A stretch of DNA of 28,270 nt, taken from positions 1-28,270 of IMG/VR virus record IMGVR_UViG_3300046455_000467; one strand, written 5' to 3'. The notes under the pieces are model-generated. The model was given only the letters and a program-made list of their open reading frames with translations. It was not told where the DNA came from and made no database searches. A program made the position numbers and the translations under genes. Within the stretch, counting starts at the first letter, position 1; each line of letters begins with the position of its first letter. Positions 1 through 7,640 of the stretch are shown one piece after another. The stretch is from a virus.

Positions 1-504
1 TTCGTCGGCGGTAACGTACTGCGGGTGAGGGTCTAGATCGGCCTCGTGGGCGAAGATCATGGACTGCATGGCCGCGTCGCCCAGCTCCACCTGCACCGTT
101 ACCGAGTCAGCGGGAAGGGCCGACACGTCGAGCGTGTACGCGATAGGCACGTCATATTCCGCCGACTTGTAGAACAGGTACTTATCGCTGCGGCTCCAGA
201 TCGCAACGAGCGTCGCCCCGGCGTAGAAGCCGATTTCGCCTATCCACTGGTCATTGAGGGGGCGTCCGTCCGGGTCTTGATCCTTGAGGGTGATGCCGAC
301 GCGGATCGAGGTCGGGGACGCCTTGCCCCCAGCGACAACCGGGAAGCGCGCCAGCTCGTTCGCAAGCGCCGTTTCGTCGCCGGTCGGATCGTACTTTCCC
401 GAGCCGATGGCGATGTCCGTCAGCGTGAGCTGAAAACCCGGCGTCGGAGACTGCGGGAACAGCGCTAGGCCAGCATGGGTGAACGTTGGGTTAATGGGGA
501 CCAT
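1..504 (-). CDS. Tail-collar fibre protein, N-terminal part (runs off left edge)
   Basis: The reading frame is open from an ATG at 504 to the window edge, giving 168 residues with no stop; the C-terminal part lies outside. The start has the pattern of the phage tail-collar fibre N-terminal domain (DUF3751 type): an AGLALF motif near residue 11, then LTDIAIGSG and a segment describing two ordered values. DPHPQY (residues 158-163) is a sequence commonly found just after this domain in fibre proteins. It would attach a receptor-binding fibre to the baseplate. It is the last tail gene seen, downstream of J-like and I-like genes, as expected for gpH-like fibres. The start is preceded by AGGG eight bases upstream. 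Confidence 0.85.
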   Translation of the reverse strand, partial: MVPINPTFTHAGLALFPQSPTPGFQLTLTDIAIGSGKYDPTGDETALANELARFPVVAGGKASPTSIRVGITLKDQDPDGRPLNDQWIGEIGFYAGATLVAIWSRSDKYLFYKSAEYDVPIAYTLDVSALPADSVTVQVELGDAAMQSMIFAHEADLDPHPQYVTADE

Positions 505-514
505 GTTTTGCCCT

Positions 515-535
515 GAATGACTTGGTAGGTCATTC
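515..535. repeat. Perfect 7-bp inverted repeat before the fibre gene
   Basis: GAATGAC (515-521) and GTCATTC (529-535) form a perfect stem with a 7-base loop in the 67-bp gap between the 153-aa gene and the fibre start. There is no T-run on either side, so it is not a classical terminator. It sits directly upstream of the ribosome binding site and could affect translation or mRNA stability of the fibre gene. Confidence 0.45.
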
Positions 536-571
536 TGCGGCACCGCCCCCGCCGCGCCCGCGCTGGTTTTC

Positions 572-1033
572 CTAGATGGTCAGGAAGAACTCGGCCAGCT
601 CGTCCGAAAAGTCAGTTGCCGCCTGCGCCTTATACGCGCGGTCGGCAGCGTCCACCAGCGCCAGCACCGCCATGTTGCCGTTCGAGACATCGGGCGACAG
701 GCGATACTTCGAGCCGTTCTCGTCCAGGCCATTCGCCTCGATCTTGTGTGACGGGTCGAACTTGGTCACGCTGGGCAGCATTTCGATCATGGCGGTCGCC
801 TTCGCGCGGAAGAACAGCCGGATCGCGCCCTGCAACTTGTCCTCATCGAACAGGCTGTCGCGCTGCTCCGAGCGCGGGTCGTTGGACACGGCAATCGCGC
901 CCTCGACACGCTCGCCGTAGGCCAGCTCCTTCGCCACGATGAACAGGCCGCTGCCCATATCGAGCGCGCCGAGCACATTTGCGGAGCTGCCGCCGTAGCC
1001 GGTTATCTCAGCCTGAATGCGCACGGTAATCAT
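572..1033 (-). CDS. Phage tail-module protein of unknown function (153 aa)
   Basis: I do not recognise this protein. The start at 1033 is chosen because its ATG overlaps the TGA of the upstream gene (ATGA), which indicates translational coupling; a longer form from 1045 is possible. The sequence is soluble and mixed alpha/beta, with no membrane segment or signal peptide. It begins MITVRIQAE and ends in an acidic helix (DELAEFF). It lies between a 250-aa unknown protein and the tail fibre, inside a cotranscribed leftward tail operon, so a structural or assembly role in the baseplate/tail is likely but not shown. Confidence 0.7.
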   Translation of the reverse strand: MITVRIQAEITGYGGSSANVLGALDMGSGLFIVAKELAYGERVEGAIAVSNDPRSEQRDSLFDEDKLQGAIRLFFRAKATAMIEMLPSVTKFDPSHKIEANGLDENGSKYRLSPDVSNGNMAVLALVDAADRAYKAQAATDFSDELAEFFLTI

Positions 1034-1782
1034 GTGACGGTCCACTCCGCTCCATCGGCATTCAAGCCGTCCACCTGCACCACCACCGGATAGCCTGCTG
1101 GCGCTGGGTTGCCGTCGTTCGCCTCGTCCGCCTTGGGCGACATAAACATGGGGATGGATGCCCGGATGCTCATGTCCACCAGCAGGATCGTGAGGTTCTT
1201 CTGATCGGCCTTGCCGTCCACCGCGCCCAGGTCGATTTCCTCCAGCACGGCCGGGAAGTCGTGGCGCTGCCCGGCATACTCATGCCAGTGCTTGAATCGG
1301 CGGCCGCCCGGCCCGTTCGCCCACAGGTGGAACTGCATCGCGAGGCTGTGCGCCGTGTGCGCCTCGGGCGCGATGATGACCACCTGCGCGCGGTATTCAT
1401 TAACGGACAGACGCACCTTGAACGTGCGGCCGTAGGGGTCGTCCGGGCTCGCCACGTCGATGGGCGTACCGATGGCCGCGCCGAAGTCGATCATGGCCGG
1501 GCTGAAGTCCTTCGCCATCCCCACCAGCATCACCGGCAGGAACGAGGACAGGCCCGCCCCGCCGCCTGGGGTGCCGTTCGCCTTCTCGTTGTCATTCTTG
1601 CGCCACTCGTCCAGCATCGCCTGCACGTCGTCCACCATGCGACCGGGAACCCACACGATTGACTTGGCGAGTCCGCGCTTGACGAATTCCTCCATCGCGG
1701 GCGTGTCGGCCGCCAACTGGGCGTAGAACTCGCCCAGGTAGGTGCCGAGGGCGATTTCCAGCGGCGTGCGCATGCTGCTCAT
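1030..1782 (-). CDS. Phage tail-module protein of unknown function (250 aa)
   Basis: No family is recognised with certainty. The ATG at 1782 overlaps the stop of the upstream gene (ATGA), which favours it over the in-frame GTG at 1797. The protein is soluble, with an N-terminal helical part (EIALGTYLGEFYAQL), a glycine-rich stretch around residues 70-77 (TPGGGAG), and a beta-rich C-terminal half. It is translationally coupled on both sides, so it belongs to the same operon as the J-like baseplate gene and the fibre gene. A virion or assembly role is an inference from context only. Confidence 0.7.
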   Translation of the reverse strand: MSSMRTPLEIALGTYLGEFYAQLAADTPAMEEFVKRGLAKSIVWVPGRMVDDVQAMLDEWRKNDNEKANGTPGGGAGLSSFLPVMLVGMAKDFSPAMIDFGAAIGTPIDVASPDDPYGRTFKVRLSVNEYRAQVVIIAPEAHTAHSLAMQFHLWANGPGGRRFKHWHEYAGQRHDFPAVLEEIDLGAVDGKADQKNLTILLVDMSIRASIPMFMSPKADEANDGNPAPAGYPVVVQVDGLNADGAEWTVT

Positions 1783-2624
1783 CGCGGAATTCCCCACTGC
1801 TGCATGGCGCGATCCAGCATCGTGTCGCTGCTGCCCTCATCCGGCAGTGCGCCGAAGCGCGCCAGCGATGCGCCCCTGAACCCGGACGCCGTGGCTGCAA
1901 ATGCCTGCGTCGCCTGCTTCGACAGCAGGGCAGGGCGCTGGCCGCCGACGCCATCGAGCACGGTATTGCCGCCGCGCGCGAGCGCCGACATCAGTTCCTC
2001 GTTTTCCTCCATGAGCTTTTGCATGGTCGCCAGCGCCAGCGCGTGATCCGCTTGCAGGCTGTCGTACAGGGTCAGCATCGCCTCATTCCCCTGGGTGAAG
2101 TCGTGCATCACGAAATCGAAGATCGCGCCGTCCTCGCCGCTCTCGCCCGCCACACTGTCGAAGGTATAGCCGCGATTCGTCGTGAAATTCGGCTCCAGCA
2201 CGTAATCGAAGCCTGCGAACACGGTAGGGACATCGAGCCCGCCGCGCGGTGCCGCATGAATGGCGCTGGAGAACCCGCCCGCCTTGCTGCGGTGCAGACG
2301 CGCGGCAACCTTGCCCGCCGCAGTGTCGAGGAATTCGGTCTGGTGCTCGATGGTGCCGTCCGGCTCGGCATGCAGGTAGGTCGTGACAATCGCGGGCTCG
2401 ATCTTGACCACCTTGCCGCCCACGATGGCCGTTTCGGGCGGGATCAGGCCGAACTTCATGCGCAGCCAGTGCCCGTAGTAGCCGAGCATATCGCGGTTCT
2501 TCACGCGCTCCTGAGTCTCGGGCGAGTTCACGAGTGCCGCCAGGGCGCGCGTGTCGAAATTGCGATCCTTGCCGCGATGCGTGCGCCCGCGCTGGCCGAC
2601 GTTAAAACGAATAGTTTCCGGCAT
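1779..2624 (-). CDS. Phage protein, possible prohead protease/scaffold-like
   Basis: The start is the ATG at 2624, preceded by AGGAAAG; the frame stays open further upstream but overlaps the previous gene. Product: 281 aa. Visible parts are a conserved-looking N-terminal half with GYYGHWLR (48-55, His52), IPPE (61-64) and GGFSSAI (116-122, Ser119/Ser120), then a helical, coiled-coil-like stretch (about 184-216, LMEENEELM), then an Ala/Gly-rich tail. A His about 65-70 residues before a Ser, followed by a coiled coil, is the layout of prohead proteases fused to scaffolds. Its place inside a tail operon is unusual for that, so the functional call is weak. The gene itself is well supported. Confidence 0.75.
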   Translation of the reverse strand: MPETIRFNVGQRGRTHRGKDRNFDTRALAALVNSPETQERVKNRDMLGYYGHWLRMKFGLIPPETAIVGGKVVKIEPAIVTTYLHAEPDGTIEHQTEFLDTAAGKVAARLHRSKAGGFSSAIHAAPRGGLDVPTVFAGFDYVLEPNFTTNRGYTFDSVAGESGEDGAIFDFVMHDFTQGNEAMLTLYDSLQADHALALATMQKLMEENEELMSALARGGNTVLDGVGGQRPALLSKQATQAFAATASGFRGASLARFGALPDEGSSDTMLDRAMQQWGIPR

Positions 2625-2659
2625 ATCTTTCCTAGTTCGGTTATTGGTCAAAAACCTTG

Positions 2660-3301
2660 TTATGCGCCTGCTGGCATGCGCATTGTTCCCCTCAAATACA
2701 TCGGCATGACTGCACCGGCACCGCCCGCCAAGCGCAGACCGTTCGCCATTTCCACGTACAGCACCATTTCCAGCACGAGCCTCGCAGCGAGCGCCGAGCG
2801 CAGCGCCTTTTGCATCGCTACCAGCCCGGTCCCGTCGTCCACTGCGACCGTGACACCAGCCCGGATTCGGCTTGTCAGGAAGTGCGTCGCAGGGTCGCCG
2901 TCGGCCGTCTTGTCGTTCGGGTAGTTGAGCATTGTGGCAATCGGGTGCCAGAGCTGGTCTACGCGCCATTCATTCGGCCATACGGTCTGTAGATACTTCC
3001 GCAGGAACAGCATGCCCCGCTCCGGGTTCCGCGCGCGCCACGCCTTCAGCAGAAAGCGCATTTGCACCGCGTCGCGCCGGATCAGGGCGAGGCCATCGTT
3101 CAACAGGCTTCGCTGGACCAGCTCATCGCCGCCCAGGTGCGCCATGCCGTACAGATTCAGCGCGCGCTCGCGCTCGCGCACGAGATTGCCGAACACGTTG
3201 ATGAAAACCTGCTTCAACTCGCTTTCAAGCTGGTTTTCCTCGAAGCTCGCGACCAATGGCGCGAGGCTTGGAGGATCGACCGGGATCAGGTTGTTCGACA
3301 T
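2660..3301 (-). CDS. Baseplate/tail protein, gpI-like by position
   Basis: Product: 213 aa; ATG at 3301 with GGAG upstream, only 3 bases after the J-like stop. The N-terminal half is helical and charged. The middle contains AWRARNPERG and LQTVWPNEW followed by QLWHP, a pattern that recalls the tail proteins encoded directly after baseplate J (P2 gpI role: connecting the baseplate wedge to fibres). The C-terminus has Ala/Leu/Gly-rich amphipathic helices. The assignment rests mainly on gene order gp25-J-I, with partial motif support. It could be an unrelated baseplate component. Confidence 0.6.
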   Translation of the reverse strand: MSNNLIPVDPPSLAPLVASFEENQLESELKQVFINVFGNLVRERERALNLYGMAHLGGDELVQRSLLNDGLALIRRDAVQMRFLLKAWRARNPERGMLFLRKYLQTVWPNEWRVDQLWHPIATMLNYPNDKTADGDPATHFLTSRIRAGVTVAVDDGTGLVAMQKALRSALAARLVLEMVLYVEMANGLRLAGGAGAVMPMYLRGTMRMPAGA

Positions 3302-3304
3302 CGC

Positions 3305-4735
3305 TTAGTGACTCCACAGGCCGTCGTTGTAGGTCGCTTGCGTGACGTTCACGGTGATGGAAGCGGCCGAGACATAGCGGTATTCTTCCGGCATCGGGGC
3401 CGCCTGCGCACCAAGAACCACTTCCAAGTCACTGCCGTCATCCTGAAGCGCAGGCACCAGCCGCTTGATTTCCTCGTAGATGCGCTTGCGGTTCAGCGAC
3501 AGCATGCCGCGCGCTGCTGCCACCGAATCCGCGCCGTACAGGCCCAGCAGCGCCCCGGTGATCTTGTTCTTCGTGTCGGCGATGTCATGCACCACCGACA
3601 CCTGCGCATTGATGGTGACGGGCAGCTCGACCGGGACCGGCGCGACGAACTCGATTCTGTAGGAGTCGTCGGCCGCCGCGATGTACTTGGTAATCTCGGA
3701 CTGAAGCCAGTCCGTCGTCACGTTGTCCATCAGCGCCGCGACGAACAGCTTGTTGTTGTGGGTGATGGACGGGCCGCGCACCTTTTCCTCGATCTGCTCA
3801 TTCCAGACCGAGAGGAAGCGCAGCGAGCCCAGGTTACTGCGCACGAGGAAATCGAAGTTCCCCAGGTAGACGGCGGACCTGTCATAGATGCTCGGGTAGC
3901 GGGTCAGCTCGCGCAGCATCGCCACGTCCACCGGGTTCGCGCCGGGGAACGAGACAGCGGCAAGGATGATCTTGGCGGACTGGTCTGCCGTGCTCGTGTT
4001 TGTCTCGAACACGAAAGGGGCGTTTGCGGACAGCTCCGCGAGGCCGCCCGTTTCCTCGATCACGAAATCAATCACGGTGCCGTTCGAGGGCTGCACGCCG
4101 AAGGTGCCCGCCCAGCCGAATTTCGCATACAGGGCGCGGTATTCGTCAGTCTCCAGCGCGAAGCCCGGCTCATCCGGCCCGAGGTTGGAGAATTCCGGGG
4201 TGTATGGGAATGCCACGCCCGCGACCGATACGGACACGCCGCTGATGTACAGGTCCGGGTCGCTCGACGGCGGCACCTGCACCGAGTAGAACGGCGTCGA
4301 GTTCGCGACCGTGTGCGAGTAGGCGCGCGTCGTGAGCTGCTTGGCGCTGATCGTACTGGTTCCCCCAGGCGCGACGACGGCGGCAGTATCCGCGACGTAG
4401 ACGCGGCTCTGCGGGCCGATCAGGCGGCGGCCAATGTTGATGGACAGTGGCGTATCGGCCCCATTCGTGACGGTCATGGTGACACGCGCCGGGCGCGCAA
4501 ACGGCAGAATCCCCTTCAGGGTTGCGTCGGCAAGCACGGTCGTGTCTCGCGCCTTGGTGAAGGGCTCCATGCTCTCCACGTCGATCTGCGACGAAATCAT
4601 TGCGAGCATCGTCGCCATCGCATTCATGTGCGCGATCACGCGCGGATCACCGGCTTGATACAACTGCGCCACGAGCGGCTGATTGGAGACTTCAGCGGTT
4701 ATCGCCGCCAGAAAGTCGTCGCGCGTAAAGGCCAT
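3305..4735 (-). CDS. Baseplate J-like protein
   Basis: Product: 476 aa, within the usual size range of baseplate J/gp47-like wedge proteins. The N-terminus (MAFTRDDFLAAITAEV) leads into a helical segment and a central beta-rich region with Thr/Val/Gly-rich stretches (about 80-200), then FEIETDEYRAL-type sequence around 220-226 and a C-terminal region with short repeats ending SITVNVTQAT. Members of this family form the wedge that triggers sheath contraction. It starts 2 bases after the TAA of the gp25-like gene and is followed closely by a gpI-like gene, the order seen in myovirus baseplate operons. That implies a contractile tail. Confidence 0.8.
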   Translation of the reverse strand: MAFTRDDFLAAITAEVSNQPLVAQLYQAGDPRVIAHMNAMATMLAMISSQIDVESMEPFTKARDTTVLADATLKGILPFARPARVTMTVTNGADTPLSINIGRRLIGPQSRVYVADTAAVVAPGGTSTISAKQLTTRAYSHTVANSTPFYSVQVPPSSDPDLYISGVSVSVAGVAFPYTPEFSNLGPDEPGFALETDEYRALYAKFGWAGTFGVQPSNGTVIDFVIEETGGLAELSANAPFVFETNTSTADQSAKIILAAVSFPGANPVDVAMLRELTRYPSIYDRSAVYLGNFDFLVRSNLGSLRFLSVWNEQIEEKVRGPSITHNNKLFVAALMDNVTTDWLQSEITKYIAAADDSYRIEFVAPVPVELPVTINAQVSVVHDIADTKNKITGALLGLYGADSVAAARGMLSLNRKRIYEEIKRLVPALQDDGSDLEVVLGAQAAPMPEEYRYVSAASITVNVTQATYNDGLWSH

Positions 4736-4737
4736 TA

Positions 4738-5028
4738 TTAGGAACTCCCGAGCGGGATCATTTCACCCGCCACGTCAATGTAAATCGTGCGTTTGTCCGG
4801 GCCATCGTCCACCGCGTAAATGTTCAGCGAGGACGAGGGGAGGGCGGCCACCAGGGGAATGTCTACGCGCATTTTCGCCAGCAGCGAATCGGCGATCCCA
4901 GTGGTCATAGGGCTCTGCAAGAGCGCCTTGAGGTCGGCACCGTAGCCGCTGCCGAGGTAGCCGTTAGGCGGCGTCGCCAGCCAGTGCTGGATCATGCCTA
5001 CAAGGTCGTTTTTGCTGATCGTATCCAT
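4738..5028 (-). CDS. gp25/gpW-like baseplate wedge protein
   Basis: Product: 96 aa, a typical gp25-like length. The segment WLATPPNGYLGSGYGADL followed by LKALLQSPMTT and MRVDIPLV resembles the core of gp25 family proteins (a small wedge protein that primes sheath polymerisation, also related to T6SS TssE). It is the first gene of the leftward tail operon, directly upstream of the J-like gene, which is the usual place for gp25/gpW. The start at 5028 has GAGG close upstream. The family call combines weak similarity and strong context. Confidence 0.6.
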   Translation of the reverse strand: MDTISKNDLVGMIQHWLATPPNGYLGSGYGADLKALLQSPMTTGIADSLLAKMRVDIPLVAALPSSSLNIYAVDDGPDKRTIYIDVAGEMIPLGSS

Positions 5029-5083
5029 GCCTCATGGTAAGGGTTGGCGAAAAACTGACTTCCGGGCCTTTTCCTACCGTTGA

Positions 5084-5154
5084 ATATAGGCATAACTATT
5101 GCCACCCCCACCCGATTGCATTAGCATACCTATTTTTCTAACAAGAAATATAGG
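5084..5154. promoter_or_regulatory. AT-rich divergent control region with ATAGG repeats
   Basis: The 135-bp gap 5029-5163 separates the leftward tail operon from the rightward accessory operon and is much richer in A+T than its surroundings. ATATAGG occurs twice on the plus strand (5084-5090 and 5148-5154), and an inverted relative lies between them: ATAGGCAT on plus (5086-5093) faces ATACCTAT (5126-5133). This looks like an operator for a dimeric regulator acting in both directions. TTGCAT (5116-5121) could be a weak -35, but I see no good -10 partner, so promoter positions are uncertain. Confidence 0.45.
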
Positions 5155-5163
5155 GATCGCAAT

Positions 5164-5358
5164 ATGGACTATCTGGCCGAGCACTACACCATCAAGGCGC
5201 GGACGGCCCCGCTGCCTGACGTTGAGCCCGAACCGCCTCACGACGAACCCGCAGCACCGGCCGCCCCGGTGCTGACGCTGTACGACTACCAGCTTGCGGC
5301 GAACGCGCGCGTCGCTGAAGTCGCCCGCGAACTGACCTTGATGGGATGGGCGGTATGA
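5164..5358 (+). CDS. Hypothetical protein, first gene of rightward operon (64 aa)
   Basis: Not recognised. It begins at the ATG at 5164, close after the AT-rich divergent region, with a weak GGGAT ribosome binding site. The middle is a Pro/Ala/Glu-rich disordered stretch (about 17-38), followed by an alpha-helical end (LYDYQLAANARVAEVARE). Its TGA overlaps the ATG of the next gene, which supports real translation. Being first in the accessory series, it may be expressed early after infection, but no function can be inferred. Confidence 0.6.
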   Translation: MDYLAEHYTIKARTAPLPDVEPEPPHDEPAAPAAPVLTLYDYQLAANARVAEVARELTLMGWAV

Positions 5359-5861
5359 CTTGGGTAGTGGGTATGAGCCGCCCCGATCCGGTCGCGGACA
5401 CGATAGATGCGGCGCAGCTCACCGCGCTCGATGACCAGCACCAGGGCCGCGCCACGACCGCGCCCGCGCCGAACGTCCGCGACATGGCGCTGCTGATCGC
5501 GCGCCTGTCCTACGCCCTCAAGTGCGCCGCGCCGAATCACGAACTCCCGGCCAAGGCGACCGCGTTCCTGAAGAAGCATGACCTGATCGGAAGCCCGCTG
5601 CGCGCGACGGTAGAGGAACAGGCCACGGTGGCGCAGCAACAGCGTTGGATGGCGCTGGGCGAGGCCGTCGAGCGCGGCGCACGCGATCTGCCGAAGGGGC
5701 ACGAGTTGCACGTCGAAGTCGAGCGCGACGCGGGCACGGTGGCGCTGTATGACGGCGACTGCGACCGGCTCACGGAATTCGAGGGCGACACGCTCGCGGA
5801 CCAGATCAACAAGGCCATCGACTACGCCGTGGCGCTCACCGGCCAGGACGCAGCAGCATGA
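5355..5861 (+). CDS. Hypothetical accessory protein (168 aa)
   Basis: The ATG at 5355 is chosen because it overlaps the preceding stop (ATGA); an in-frame ATG at 5346 is less likely. The N-terminal part is Ala/Pro-rich. Residues about 38-110 are helical (MALLIARLSYALKCA), and the end has an acidic beta-type segment (TVALYDGDCDRLTEFEGD) followed by a helix. This type of C-terminus is common in phage accessory proteins, but I cannot name a family. It is coupled to both neighbours, so it is part of one polycistronic unit. Confidence 0.65.
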   Translation: MTWVVGMSRPDPVADTIDAAQLTALDDQHQGRATTAPAPNVRDMALLIARLSYALKCAAPNHELPAKATAFLKKHDLIGSPLRATVEEQATVAQQQRWMALGEAVERGARDLPKGHELHVEVERDAGTVALYDGDCDRLTEFEGDTLADQINKAIDYAVALTGQDAAA

Positions 5862-6241
5862 ACGCGCACCAGCGACGCATCCACCGCCGTGCGCTGCCGC
5901 CTGTAACCGGCTGCGGCCGACAGGGCCACAGTGGCACCACCATCTACCCCGACCTGATGTGTACCGATGGCTACATGAGCGATATGGACGCCGACGGCGA
6001 CGACCCGAGCGCCGCGCGCCCGCCGTGCCAGCACTGCAACCCGGTCGAGCACGCCGAATGGGCGCGCGAGCAGCAGGATGAGGATGACGAACTTCCCTAT
6101 GGCCTGCGGCCTGACTCCAAAGGTCGTCTCATGTACGAATGCCGCCACTGCGGCGGCGACCGGGAATGGTGCGGCGAACCGCACGAATTTTGCAACGACA
6201 CTCACATGAACTGCGGCGGCTCGCCGTACTGCTTACCGTAA
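5858..6241 (+). CDS. Cys/His-rich small protein, probable metal binder (127 aa)
   Basis: Starts at an ATG overlapping the previous stop. It is rich in Cys: CQHC near residue 58, then CRHC with a further Cys in EWC, and at least three Cys in the last 20 residues. The first pairs have the spacing of a zinc ribbon/knuckle; an acidic linker (QQDEDDEL) separates them from the N-terminal basic part. Small phage proteins of this kind often bind nucleic acid or host proteins. No named family is recognised. Confidence 0.65.
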   Translation: MNAHQRRIHRRALPPVTGCGRQGHSGTTIYPDLMCTDGYMSDMDADGDDPSAARPPCQHCNPVEHAEWAREQQDEDDELPYGLRPDSKGRLMYECRHCGGDREWCGEPHEFCNDTHMNCGGSPYCLP

Positions 6242-6252
6242 AGGACGCATCA

Positions 6253-7560
6253 ATGAAACGCCATGAATTGAAAACCGACCCGGACGCCTTTAACGCGGTC
6301 CTGCTGGGGACAAAGACCCATGAAATCCGCAAGAATGATCGCGGCTTTGCCGTAGGCGACGAGCTGCTGCTGCACGAAACCGAGTTGGCCGAAGCTGACC
6401 GCCCGACGGACCACGCGCACACTTACACCGGCCGCGAACTGCTGCGCCGCGTGACGCATATTCAGGAGGGCTACGGGCTCGCGCCGGGCTGGGCCATCCT
6501 GTCCATCGAGCGAGTGCCGCAAGAGGGCGACTGGATCGTGCGCGAGCGCCGCGACCCGGATGGGGCTCTGATGAGCTGCTTTGTTCAAGCGCCGCGCGAG
6601 GGCGACATGGCCTATGGCCTCGAAGTCCTCGGCGACGACTACGAGGGCTACGGCGACGTGGAACGCAAGCTAGAGCACTGCAAGATGATCGTGGCGCTGG
6701 TGAATGCCGCGCGCGGGCAGGTATCGCCTGCGGACTACGAGGAAGTGCTGGCCGACCATCGCCGCTTGGCGCGCGAGCTGGACGTGCTGCTGAACGGCGA
6801 GGAAGGCGCAGCCAAGCAAGCGAGCCTCGCCGACATCGTGGCCCAGGTGCGCCGCGAGCGCCAGCAGCCGCGCGATGAAACCTACCTGTTCGAGCACTGG
6901 GCGAAAGACCCGATCCGCGCCGCGAAAATCCCGCTGGCGAAGCACCCGAACGGCGCGTATACGGACACCCGCAGCTACCTCATCAACTACGGTTGGAAGT
7001 CGCGCGCAAAGCAGTTCGACGGCCTGTTCGCGAAGCCCGAGAACATCGACCCGTTCACCGACACTGGCGAGGGCCACAAGGACGCATCCTACGAACGCCT
7101 GCGCCTCGCCTGCGCCATCCAGCAGCCCGCTCCGATCCCCGATCAGATGGCGCTGGTATGGCGCGCGGACATTATGCGCATGCGCCATGACCTGACCCAC
7201 AAGCAGGCATTTTTCGACTACTACCGCCCGCTGTCACAGGCCATGCGCGACGTGATCGCCGAGCGCAAGGATCAGGTGACGCGCGAGGGCTACACCACCG
7301 AGGACGACGATGCGCATGTGCAGGGCGAGCTGGGCGCGTATGCCGCCTACTACGCCATGCCGCCCGGTGCACGCGAATGGCCCGCGACGGAAACCGGCTA
7401 CGGCGCTACCTGGGGCGAGGCAATCATTCCGGCCGACTGGACGCCGCCGAAGCCGGGCGACCGCCGCCGCGAGCTGGTGAAAGCTGGCGCACTGATACTG
7501 GCCGACATCGAGCGTATCGACCGCGCTGACGCCCCCGCCACCACTGGAGAACAAGTATGA
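6253..7560 (+). CDS. DUF3850 domain protein with long phage-type C-terminal extension (435 aa)
   Basis: The ATG at 6253 is used because the DUF3850 motif starts there: KRHELKTDPDAF, then GTKTHEIRKNDRGFAVGD within the first 36 residues. DUF3850 is an ASCH/PUA-like fold thought to bind RNA or modified nucleotides, normally about 80-100 residues on its own. Here more than 300 residues follow. The far C-terminus has the pattern seen in separate phage proteins of unknown role: VIAERKDQVTREGYT, then DDAHVQGELGAYAAYYAMP and RRELVKAGALILADIERI. The protein therefore looks modular or fused. The stop overlaps the start of the next mini-gene. Confidence 0.8.
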   Translation: MKRHELKTDPDAFNAVLLGTKTHEIRKNDRGFAVGDELLLHETELAEADRPTDHAHTYTGRELLRRVTHIQEGYGLAPGWAILSIERVPQEGDWIVRERRDPDGALMSCFVQAPREGDMAYGLEVLGDDYEGYGDVERKLEHCKMIVALVNAARGQVSPADYEEVLADHRRLARELDVLLNGEEGAAKQASLADIVAQVRRERQQPRDETYLFEHWAKDPIRAAKIPLAKHPNGAYTDTRSYLINYGWKSRAKQFDGLFAKPENIDPFTDTGEGHKDASYERLRLACAIQQPAPIPDQMALVWRADIMRMRHDLTHKQAFFDYYRPLSQAMRDVIAERKDQVTREGYTTEDDDAHVQGELGAYAAYYAMPPGAREWPATETGYGATWGEAIIPADWTPPKPGDRRRELVKAGALILADIERIDRADAPATTGEQV

Positions 7561-7640
7561 CGGGCGCTGAAATCATCGAGCTGGCGAAGGTCATCGCCCC
7601 GTTCGTGGTCCTCATCGTGATCTTCTGGCGCGAGCGGTAA
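7557..7640 (+). CDS. 27-aa membrane mini-protein
   Basis: A 27-residue frame begins in an ATGA overlap with the DUF3850 gene and ends one base before the next start codon (TAA then ATG), so it fits exactly into the operon. After a short polar start (MTGAEIIELAKV) comes one hydrophobic helix (IAPFVVLIVIFW) and a positively charged end (RER), which predicts a single-pass inner-membrane peptide with the C-terminus inside. It could modulate a membrane protein or superinfection. It is too short for homology-based naming; the tight gene fit is the main support. Confidence 0.6.
   Translation: MTGAEIIELAKVIAPFVVLIVIFWRER

Noticed and set aside
2648-2659. TCAAAAACCTTG, similar to half of a Hin-type crossover site
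   Set aside because: Only one half-site matches, the other half does not, and no inverted partner is present; 12-base chance matches are common at this window size.
562-3241. GCTGGTTTTCCT repeated at 562 and 3230
   Set aside because: A 12-base direct match in 28 kb is expected many times by chance, and both copies are at unrelated places.
3062-4741. 559-aa open frame on the plus strand opposite the J-like gene
   Set aside because: It is the mirror of high-GC coding on the minus strand. The minus frame has baseplate-type sequence, ribosome binding sites and operon spacing; the plus frame is Arg/His-rich without any motif.
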